Of a stretch of DNA of 36,341 nucleotides, positions 8,516 to 14,862 are shown in pieces. The stretch comes from Prevotellaceae bacterium UBA6974 (GTDB lineage: Bacteria > Bacteroidota > Bacteroidia > Bacteroidales > Bacteroidaceae). Each line of letters opens with the position of its first letter. Positions within the stretch are counted from its first letter, which is position 1. The position numbers and the translations under genes were made by a program. The DNA is taken from positions 11,144-47,484 of the forward strand of contig DJYQ01000006.1 in NCBI GenBank assembly GCA_002450165.1. The letters run 5' to 3'. A model generated the notes under the pieces. The model did no database searches. It was not told the DNA's origin and was given only the letters and a program-made list of their open reading frames with translations.

Positions 8516-9838
8516 TTACTTCCAATAGATGTCGGTAAACTCCTTCTTGATATTAACCTCCTCCAGTTTGAAGTACTTGCGGAACAATTCCCATGTCACG
8601 TCCAGCATCTCCTCCGTATTCAGGTTCACGTCAATAGCCAGCAACCTTCTCGAATAATCCTTGGCAAAGTCCAGACAACGGTTGTCATAGTCCGTCAGGT
8701 CAAAACCATTCTCCAGCTTTGTCTTGGCATTAGCAGCATCCGCATATAGACGAATTGCGGCATTCATCACCTGCGAATGATCCTTACGCGTCTTCTTACC
8801 AGCCACCAGCTGCTTCAGACGCGACAGCGAACGGAACGGATCCACGATCACCTTGCCCACATCACTGTCACGGCGCAGATACAGCTGACCCTCCGTAATA
8901 TAACCCGTATTATCAGGCACCGCATGAGTGATGTCACCACCCGACAACGTCGTTACCGCAATAATGGTGATCGAACCGCCTCCGACACTCTCGGGGAACT
9001 GTACGGCCTTCTCGTAAATCTTGGCCAAGTCACTATACAGAGAACCAGGCATTGAATCCTTGGACGGAATCTGATCCATACGGTTACTTACGATAGACAA
9101 CGAGTCTGCATAGGACGTCATATCCGTCAGCAGAACCAGCACTGTCTCGTGCTTCTCAACCGCAAAATACTCAGCTGCAGCCAGGGCCATATCCGGAATG
9201 AGCAGACGCTCGACCGCAGGATCCTCGGTAGTGTTGATGAACGAAATGATACGGTCCAAGGCACCTGCGCTGGCAAACGTATTGCGGAAGAAATAATAAT
9301 CGTCATTAGTCATACCCATACCGCCCAGGATAATCTTGTCACACTTGGCACGCATGGCCACCAGAGCCATCACCTCGTTGAACGGCTGGTCAGGATCGGC
9401 AAAGAACGGAATCTTCTGTCCCGATACCAGAGTATTGTTCATATCAATACCGGCAATACCCGTTGCAATCAGTTCGGACGGCTGCTTACGTCGTACAGGA
9501 TTCACCGAAGGACCGCCAATAGCAACCTCCTTACCCTCAATCTCGGGACCGCCGTCAATAGGCTGACCGTACGCATTGAAGAAACGGCCTGCCAACTGCT
9601 CGCTGACCTTCAGCGATGGAGACTTGCCCAAAAACGTCACCTCGGCATTGGTAGGAATACCACCCGTACCCTCAAACACCTGCAGAGTAACATCCTCGCC
9701 TGCAATCTTGACCACCTGAGCCAGGCGGCCGTTAATCATAGCCAACTCCTCGTTACCCACGCCCTTCGCCTTCAGCGAGCACGTAGCCTTGGTAATCTGG
9801 CTTATCTGTGTATATACTTTCTGAAATGCTGTTGCCAT
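8516..9838 (-). CDS. ntpB: V-type ATPase subunit B (regulatory nucleotide-binding)
   Basis: This 440-residue protein has the three-domain architecture of the non-catalytic B subunit: an N-terminal beta barrel, a central nucleotide-binding domain and a C-terminal helical bundle. The P-loop position reads 'LVSGQKIPFFADPDQPFNEV', without a GxxxxGKT motif, as expected for subunit B. 'RIISFINTTEDPAVERLLIPDMAL' and 'LVLLTDMTSYADSL' are B-type motifs. It alternates with subunit A in the A3B3 head. The gap to subunit A is 14 bp. Confidence 0.95.
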   Translation of the reverse strand: MATAFQKVYTQISQITKATCSLKAKGVGNEELAMINGRLAQVVKIAGEDVTLQVFEGTGGIPTNAEVTFLGKSPSLKVSEQLAGRFFNAYGQPIDGGPEIEGKEVAIGGPSVNPVRRKQPSELIATGIAGIDMNNTLVSGQKIPFFADPDQPFNEVMALVAMRAKCDKIILGGMGMTNDDYYFFRNTFASAGALDRIISFINTTEDPAVERLLIPDMALAAAEYFAVEKHETVLVLLTDMTSYADSLSIVSNRMDQIPSKDSMPGSLYSDLAKIYEKAVQFPESVGGGSITIIAVTTLSGGDITHAVPDNTGYITEGQLYLRRDSDVGKVIVDPFRSLSRLKQLVAGKKTRKDHSQVMNAAIRLYADAANAKTKLENGFDLTDYDNRCLDFAKDYSRRLLAIDVNLNTEEMLDVTWELFRKYFKLEEVNIKKEFTDIYWK

Positions 9839-9852
9839 ACCTTATCTATACA

Positions 9853-11592
9853 TTATAACATTGCCTCCACCTGCTTCATAAAATCACAGTACTGCTCGCT
9901 CTTGTACACCGAGTAGTTCATCTGCTTGCACAGGTTTATCAACTTCTTGAAATAATCTACCACATCCAGGAACGTATCAAATACATAGTCATCCTTGTCA
10001 CAAATCCTGGTCACCAGATCCAATATAGCCTGCTGGCGCTCCAGCGGAGTCACCGCGTCAACCTCGTCAAAGGCATCCTGCTGCAGGATGATAAAGTCAA
10101 TAACCTCGGACTTCCAGAACGTAACATGATATTCCACAGGTACACCGTCGTCACCCAGAATGTTAATCTGCTCGGCAATCTCCTTGCCACGTTGCATCCT
10201 TGTCTTCAGTGCCATCACCTTCGGAATCCATTCCTCGTTGATATGCCCCTTGATATACTCGGCAAACTCGGGATACTCCAGGTATTTCGAATACGAGTCA
10301 ATCGGATTCACCGCCGGATAACGCTTCTTGTCCGCACGATCCTGCTCCAAGGCATAGAAACAGCGTGCCACCTTCTTCGTATTCTCCGTCACAGGTTCCT
10401 TCAGGTTACCACCCGCAGGCGACACAGTACCCAGGAAGGTCACCGAGCCCACCTCGCCGTTCTTCAGGTACACATATCCCGCACGGCCGTAGAAGTTAGC
10501 CACCAACGCACCCAGGTCCATTGGGAACGCATCAGGTCCGGGCAATTCCTCCATACGGTTACTCATCTCACGCAGAGCCTGTGCCCAGCGCGATGTCGAG
10601 TCGGCCATCAACAGCACACGCAAACCCTGCGAACGGTAATACTCGGCCATTGTCATAGCCGTATATACCGAAGCCTCGCGAGCCGCAACCGGCATGTTAG
10701 ACGTATTGGCGATAATAATGGTACGCTCCATCAACTTACGGCCCGTATGCGGGTCAACCAGCTCGGGGAACTCCGAGAATATCTCCACAACCTCGTTGGC
10801 ACGCTCGCCACAGGCAGCAATAATCACAATATCCGCCTCGGCCTGCTTACTGATGGCATGCTGCAGCACCGTCTTACCTGTACCGAAAGGACCGGGGATA
10901 AAGCCCGTACCACCCTCGACAATGGGATTAAACGTATCAATCGTACGCACGCCAGTCTCCAACAACTTGAATGGACGCGGCTTCTCCCTGTAGTTTGTCA
11001 TTGCAAACTTAACCGGCCAATGCTGAACCATATCGACCTTCAGTTCCTTGCCGTCCTCGGTTTCCAGCACAGCAATCACATCATGGATTCTGTACTTTCC
11101 TGCAGCCACGATACTCTTCACCGTAGCAACTCCCTCCATCTGGAACGGAACCATAATCTTCAGCGGCTGGTGATTCTCTTCCACCTTGCCCAGCCAGTCG
11201 CTTGACTCAACTTTGTCACCAACTTTCACTATAGGCTCAAAGTCCCATTCGCGATCAGCATCCAACGGTTCGGTGTACTGGCCACGCTTCAGGAAAACAC
11301 CCTCCATCTTGTCCAGGTCATTCTGCAAACCGTCGTAGTTCTTACTCAGCATACCAGGGCCGAGCTGAATCTCCAGCTGGTGTCCCGTAAATTCGACAGG
11401 AGCACCTACCTTCAGGCCACGAGTACTCTCGAACACCTGCACATAGACATCCTTGCCCACCACCTTGATGACCTCCGCCATCAGACGGTCACCGCCAGTT
11501 GTAATGTAGCATATCTCTCCCTGCAGCACAGGCCCGTCCACACGGACCGTCACCATGTTCGATACTACGCCACTAACAATTCCGTTTGTCAT
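9853..11592 (-). CDS. ntpA: V-type ATPase subunit A (catalytic)
   Basis: The 579-residue catalytic subunit carries the Walker A motif GPFGTGKT at residues 234-241, GERANE at 262-267 and the Walker B-like 'VLLMADSTSRWAQALRE'. The non-homologous insertion of V/A-type A subunits occupies about 115-190. It hydrolyses or makes ATP in the peripheral head. Upstream of its ATG lies an AT-rich repeat and then the four-helix-bundle ORF, an interruption of the expected DUF2764-A junction. Whether transcription from the ntpE promoter still reads through is not visible, but no obvious new promoter precedes ntpA. Confidence 0.96.
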   Translation of the reverse strand: MTNGIVSGVVSNMVTVRVDGPVLQGEICYITTGGDRLMAEVIKVVGKDVYVQVFESTRGLKVGAPVEFTGHQLEIQLGPGMLSKNYDGLQNDLDKMEGVFLKRGQYTEPLDADREWDFEPIVKVGDKVESSDWLGKVEENHQPLKIMVPFQMEGVATVKSIVAAGKYRIHDVIAVLETEDGKELKVDMVQHWPVKFAMTNYREKPRPFKLLETGVRTIDTFNPIVEGGTGFIPGPFGTGKTVLQHAISKQAEADIVIIAACGERANEVVEIFSEFPELVDPHTGRKLMERTIIIANTSNMPVAAREASVYTAMTMAEYYRSQGLRVLLMADSTSRWAQALREMSNRMEELPGPDAFPMDLGALVANFYGRAGYVYLKNGEVGSVTFLGTVSPAGGNLKEPVTENTKKVARCFYALEQDRADKKRYPAVNPIDSYSKYLEYPEFAEYIKGHINEEWIPKVMALKTRMQRGKEIAEQINILGDDGVPVEYHVTFWKSEVIDFIILQQDAFDEVDAVTPLERQQAILDLVTRICDKDDYVFDTFLDVVDYFKKLINLCKQMNYSVYKSEQYCDFMKQVEAML

Positions 11593-11596
11593 AGTT

Positions 11597-11640
11597 ATTT
11601 TAATTCTTAATTCATAATTCTTAATTCACAATTCTTAATT
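11597..11640. repeat. AT-rich short-unit repeat (AATTCTTAATTCATA type), left of four-helix-bundle ORF
   Basis: Several degenerate copies of AATTCTTAATTCA/AATTCATAATT run from just upstream of the ntpA start codon almost to the end of the four-helix-bundle ORF. The same repeat family, in the form AATTATGAATTATGCA, occurs on the other side of that ORF and again at 14790-14862. Confidence 0.8.
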
Positions 11641-11653
11641 AAGCCGTTCCCAT

Positions 11654-11977
11654 TCATTTTTGAGCCGTTTCCGGAACGAAGGTCAATTTTACAATACTCA
11701 TCAACAACTTAATCAATTCCCTGCAGTCAGCCAAAAGGCTATCTCCCTGCTCGTCACTTATATATTCAGTTTCTATCAATAATTCAATCCAATATTCACT
11801 TTCGCTCGCTTCTTTCAGAGCCACATTCATCTTCGGACCAAAATCCGGACGCGTCTGTCCACGCAAAGCCTCTTTGATATTAGCCCCTATGCTCGTACCG
11901 CTCCGCAACAATTGTTTCGATAATACATATTCATTCTTGTTTTCACAGAGATATTTCCTCAGCCTAATGCACCTCAC
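11654..11977 (-). CDS. Four-helix-bundle (S23 / 23S rRNA-IVS-like) protein, 5' end probably damaged
   Basis: The protein is all helical. The segment 'SKQLLRSGTSIGANIKEA' and the later 'LKEASESEYWIELLIE' are hallmarks of the four-helix-bundle family that includes proteins encoded in 23S rRNA intervening sequences and the Avd accessory protein of diversity-generating retroelements. The listed start is a GTG at 11977. The same frame stays open a further 19 codons upstream and encodes 'EDNAVAVKSKAFA', which looks like the usual conserved first helix. No ATG, GTG or TTG occurs there before an in-frame TAA, so the original start may be lost or non-standard. It sits between V-ATPase genes and is flanked on both sides by related AT-rich repeats. 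No link to the ATPase is expected. Confidence 0.7.
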   Translation of the reverse strand: MRCIRLRKYLCENKNEYVLSKQLLRSGTSIGANIKEALRGQTRPDFGPKMNVALKEASESEYWIELLIETEYISDEQGDSLLADCRELIKLLMSIVKLTFVPETAQK

Positions 11978-12046
11978 GGCAAACGCTTTACTCTTTACCG
12001 CTACAGCATTATCCTCTATCTCCCTTATTTTATTTTATTTTCTTCA

Positions 12047-12105
12047 ATTATGAATTATGCATTATGAATTATGCATTATGAACTATGCATTGTGAATTAT
12101 GAATT
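12047..12105. repeat. AT-rich short-unit repeat (AATTATGAATTATGCATT type), right of four-helix-bundle ORF
   Basis: About seven degenerate copies of AATTATG/CATTATG in tandem. The array runs into the 3' end of the DUF2764 gene and supplies its last codons and stop. Confidence 0.85.
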
Positions 12106-12940
12106 CATCCGGGACCTTGCACTCGCTGCGCAAGTTTTCTATAATCCCCGTAAACGCCTCGCGTCCCTTCTCCGGATCCAGCATTGCCCAACGCTCCAGC
12201 ATCTGCAACTTCAGCAGATAAGCATACACCGCATTTATATCAAACGGCTCCTGGAAAGTCTCGTTCTCCAGCCACAGCCATCGCAGCGTATCTATGCGAC
12301 GCTCCTTCAGCACCGGATCAGACTCCTGCACAATCTGCATCAACTCGGGCACATAGTCAATCTCCTTGCCTAAGTCAAAGTCTGCCGACTGACGGTTCAG
12401 TATCATATACGTCACATCATTATCGCCATAGATATAATCCTGCACATCCCATCCCTGAGCGCGACAAATCAACGCAGTCAGTATGTTACAGATGTTCAGG
12501 TTCAGTTCCGCCCACTTGGATATGAAGTCCGTACCGCGTCTCATCAGGTGCATCCAGTAACGCACCATTATGCGATCCTCGGCAAAGTACCCCGGCTCGT
12601 TACGATGCTGCACATACTCGCGCACAAACGGTGCCATAAAATCAGGAAAACGCCTGTCGTCCTCGAACACATCCTCCAGCGCATCGGCAATCAGTTCCTG
12701 CAATTCCTCGCGGCTGTAGTTACCGACGTGCGGAAGCTTGGCCGCACTGTCCTGCAACAGCACAACCAAATTACGGCAGTCACCATACAGGAAAAACAGC
12801 CCCAAAATCTCGGCCTCACGACCACACAGACCCTCGTTACCCAGCAACTCGCGCACCTCGGCCAGACTTACAGCCTCGCCAGCCGAGTCATCCAACCTCA
12901 GGTCCGGAAGTCCACACAAAAGACTATAAAACTCAGCCAT
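12083..12940 (-). CDS. DUF2764 protein of the Bacteroidetes V-ATPase operon (probable subunit C counterpart)
   Basis: This 285-residue soluble, mainly helical protein starts 'MAEFYSLLCGLPDLRLDD' and contains 'FLYGDCRNLVVLL' and 'RDRIMVRYWMHLM'-like helical segments. I recognise it as the DUF2764 family found next to V-ATPase subunit A in Bacteroidetes. It occupies the position of subunit C (the rotor-stalk adaptor), which is otherwise absent from this operon, and its length and helical content are compatible with that role, but this is inference. It follows ntpE by 6 bp. The final residues (FIIHNA) and the stop lie inside a low-complexity AT repeat, so the native C-terminus may have been replaced. 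Confidence 0.8.
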   Translation of the reverse strand: MAEFYSLLCGLPDLRLDDSAGEAVSLAEVRELLGNEGLCGREAEILGLFFLYGDCRNLVVLLQDSAAKLPHVGNYSREELQELIADALEDVFEDDRRFPDFMAPFVREYVQHRNEPGYFAEDRIMVRYWMHLMRRGTDFISKWAELNLNICNILTALICRAQGWDVQDYIYGDNDVTYMILNRQSADFDLGKEIDYVPELMQIVQESDPVLKERRIDTLRWLWLENETFQEPFDINAVYAYLLKLQMLERWAMLDPEKGREAFTGIIENLRSECKVPDEFIIHNA

Positions 12941-12946
12941 TTCCCC

Positions 12947-13540
12947 TTAGAACAGCATATCAATCAACTGTGGACGCAAAAAGTTCTTGAAATAAGCCTC
13001 AAACTCCTCCTTGCCAAAATTCACCTTGTAGCTGCCGTCAGCAGGCTCCACGGTAAACAAAGTCTCCTTACCGTTCACCTTGCGGATTGTCACACCCTTG
13101 TCCAGCACAGCCTTTGCCTGCTTGGCAAAATAAGCCTTCAGCCCATCGGCATCGGCAGTACTAATCACGATAGGCTCGTCCTTCACCCACTGGCTTGCCA
13201 GAGCAACTACAAATTTCTGCAGGAACTCCTTGTCGTTCGTCAACGTTTCCGCAGCCGCCGTTATCGTTGTTGCAGCCAGGCAGTTGGCAATCTCACTCTT
13301 CAGCGCACCCATAGCCTGAGCCGTGTACAATTTCAACTCATTCCGGGTGTTTGCATCCAACTCTGCAGCAGCTCTCTCGGCAGTTGCCTGGATATTCTGC
13401 GCCTTCTGCTTAGCCTCAGCAATAATAGCCTGCGCCTTATCCTGCGCCTCCGCAATAATACGGTCAGCCTCCTGCCGACCACGTTCTACACCTTCGGAAT
13501 AAATCTTTTCCGTCAGTTCCTGAATCTTTTCCATGTGCAA
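12947..13540 (-). CDS. ntpE: V-type ATPase subunit E (peripheral stalk)
   Basis: This 197-residue protein begins with a long charged coiled coil ('TEKIYSEGVERGRQEADRI' followed by alanine-rich heptads to about residue 85) and ends in a small globular domain, the architecture of subunit E of the peripheral stalk. It is the promoter-proximal gene of the operon; a consensus promoter lies 32-63 bp upstream. Its usual coiled-coil partner (subunit G/H) is not encoded next to it. No internal terminator is seen between it and the DUF2764 gene. Confidence 0.9.
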   Translation of the reverse strand: MHMEKIQELTEKIYSEGVERGRQEADRIIAEAQDKAQAIIAEAKQKAQNIQATAERAAAELDANTRNELKLYTAQAMGALKSEIANCLAATTITAAAETLTNDKEFLQKFVVALASQWVKDEPIVISTADADGLKAYFAKQAKAVLDKGVTIRKVNGKETLFTVEPADGSYKVNFGKEEFEAYFKNFLRPQLIDMLF

Positions 13541-13571
13541 TATATCTTATACTATTTTGATTTCACGAGCG

Positions 13572-13603
13572 CAAATATATACAATTCCTGCTAAAATGCC
13601 AAA
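13572..13603 (-). promoter_or_regulatory. Consensus Bacteroidetes promoter of the V-ATPase operon
   Basis: On the minus strand TTTG (13600-13603) and TATATTTG (13572-13579) are separated by exactly 20 nt, matching the -33/-7 consensus. The predicted leader to the ntpE ATG is about 25 nt. Confidence 0.85.
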
Positions 13604-13670
13604 GAAAACACATACGCATTTCCAGAATGAGAGAAATATAAACCAAATGTTAGTTTTATACCTTTCCGGA

Positions 13671-13814
13671 TTATCCGCTCTCTTTAAGCAATTCCCTCAG
13701 TCGCGCATTTTCCCGACGCAGGGCAGCAATCTCTTCTGCCTGCCTTTCAATAATCTGTCTCACGCTGGCAGTACCGTCGGCATAGTGCTGGATGTTGAGG
13801 CGTTTCATTGTCAT
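13671..13814 (-). CDS. Small coiled-coil protein, 47 residues, unknown function
   Basis: An ATG-to-TAA frame on the minus strand encodes MTMKRLNIQHYADGTASV followed by a charged heptad-repeat helix containing 'QAEEIAALRRENARLREL', which resembles a short leucine-zipper-like coiled coil. The composition is that of a real protein, with a good start context (AT-rich, no Shine-Dalgarno, as usual here). A second ATG two codons in is an alternative start. It lies upstream of the V-ATPase promoter on the same strand, so it need not belong to that operon, and no clear promoter of its own is visible. I do not recognise the family. Confidence 0.55.
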   Translation of the reverse strand: MTMKRLNIQHYADGTASVRQIIERQAEEIAALRRENARLRELLKESG

Positions 13815-13842
13815 TATTATATTGTATCACAATACACATATA

Positions 13843-13868
13843 AAAGTATTGCGCCCAAACAATACTTT
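13843..13868 (-). terminator. Hairpin downstream of the lipoprotein gene, probable terminator
   Basis: AAAGTATTG and CAATACTTT form a perfect 9-bp stem around an 8-nt loop. On the minus strand it is followed by a short T-rich stretch (ACTTTTATAT). It lies about 60 bp after the lipoprotein stop codon. Confidence 0.5.
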
Positions 13869-13929
13869 CCTAAAAAGCTGTTTAGACGCAAGATTTGACT
13901 GAGAAAAGGGGTTTAATGTACTCTAAAGC

Positions 13930-14328
13930 TTATTCTTTTCGAAATGTATATTTGAACTTGACGCCATTGCTTGCAGTTCCTTCCCATTTCATGGTAGAAC
14001 CGTTGATAGCAACTTTAAGGACAAAATTTCCTGCATTGCTCATTGCAGTTACCTCGTTACCTTTCAACACCCACGTTCCATAACTCCCGAAACTTGATGC
14101 CGTTGAGGTAAAAGTGCCATTCTCCTTCAGAGTAATTTCTTTTCCTACCAATAATCCGTCAACAGATTCTCCATAGGCTTCATCTGTACTCTGTATACAC
14201 ATCCACGTACCTATACAATCCTTGACATCAACCGGTTCGTCACCAATTCCTTCGTCACACGAGATTAATGCCAAAGAACTAAGCAATACTACTGCTAAAG
14301 CAGAAAAATAAAATCCTAATTTTTTCAT
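13930..14328 (-). CDS. Small lipocalin-like lipoprotein
   Basis: This 132-residue protein has a lipoprotein signal peptide: a KK n-region, a hydrophobic core, and lipobox ALISC with Cys24 as the likely lipidated residue, followed by DEG. The mature part, 'IGTWMCIQSTDEAYGE' ... 'ITLKENGTFTSTAS' ... 'GTWVLKGNEVTA', has alternating beta strands with the G-x-W start and TLKENGTF pattern of Bacteroidales lipocalin-like domains. It is probably anchored in the outer or inner membrane; its ligand is unknown. It has its own consensus promoter and a hairpin terminator, so it is monocistronic. Confidence 0.8.
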   Translation of the reverse strand: MKKLGFYFSALAVVLLSSLALISCDEGIGDEPVDVKDCIGTWMCIQSTDEAYGESVDGLLVGKEITLKENGTFTSTASSFGSYGTWVLKGNEVTAMSNAGNFVLKVAINGSTMKWEGTASNGVKFKYTFRKE

Positions 14329-14393
14329 AATATCATAATATTATAAGTAAGTATATATCGTTAAACCATTCTTCCTTCTACTTTTCTACGATG

Positions 14394-14426
14394 CAAATAT
14401 AATAAAAATTCGACAAATATCTCAAA
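14394..14426 (-). promoter_or_regulatory. Consensus Bacteroidetes promoter of the lipoprotein gene
   Basis: On the minus strand TTTG (14423-14426) and TATATTTG (14394-14401) are 21 nt apart. The predicted leader is about 55-60 nt. Confidence 0.75.
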
Positions 14427-14534
14427 GACAAATATTTTATATCTATGCCCGGAAAGGGGAATAAACATTCTCTCCTCGGGGTACAAAAGGGATTTATCCA
14501 GGAAATAAAACACATTATTACCGCGTTTCAAACA

Positions 14535-14616
14535 ATTCTCACGACGTGAGAATAAATTATCACGACGTAAGAATATATTCTCACGACGAGAGAAAACATT
14601 CTCACGGCGTGAGAAT
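14535..14616. repeat. Four tandem 21-bp palindromic repeats
   Basis: Units begin at 14535, 14556, 14577 and 14598, exactly 21 bp apart. The first and fourth are perfect palindromes ATTCTCACG-A/G-CGTGAGAAT; the two middle ones are degenerate. The stretch reads as a repetitive peptide on the minus strand but has no coding character otherwise. Confidence 0.9.
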
Positions 14617-14662
14617 AATTTCAAATGCCGTATTACATATATTTATACCCCGTACAAACCAA

Positions 14663-14701
14663 ATTAAAATACGCCTGCTGGCAATAACCAACAGGCGTAT
14701 T
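14663..14701 (-). terminator. Intrinsic terminator downstream of the LRR protein gene
   Basis: AATACGCCTG and CAGGCGTATT form a 10-bp perfect stem, extended by TGG/CCA past one mismatch. On the minus strand it is followed by TTTTAATTT. It is the first strong terminator after the LRR gene stop at 14860. Confidence 0.8.
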
Positions 14702-14707
14702 GTATCT

Positions 14708-14862
14708 CTCAATTATGAATGCTGCGATTAAGCGAGAGCAATGATAAGCTCGCTTAATTATTGCCGAGCGTTAGCAGTATCGAAGCAAAGCTTCAATTAT
14801 GCATTATGAATTGAGAATTATGAATTGAGAATTATGAATTATGAATTATGAATTATGAATTA
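14708..14862. repeat. Composite MITE-like repeat: nested hairpins plus AATTATG tail
   Basis: The left part has TTAAGCGAG and CTCGCTTAA as an inverted repeat (14728-14755 region) and the small palindrome GAAGC-AAA-GCTTC (around 14782). The right part is a run of AATTATGAATTGAG/AATTATG units ending directly at the stop codon of the LRR gene. I recall similar elements in intergenic regions of Prevotella-like genomes; no transposase is encoded. Confidence 0.6.

Noticed and set aside
14361..14624. Minus-strand ORF with 7-residue repeats (LFSRREN type)
   Set aside because: The repeats are the translation of the 21-bp palindromic array; there is no signal, domain or promoter, and the frame runs across the lipoprotein promoter. 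Kept as a DNA repeat.
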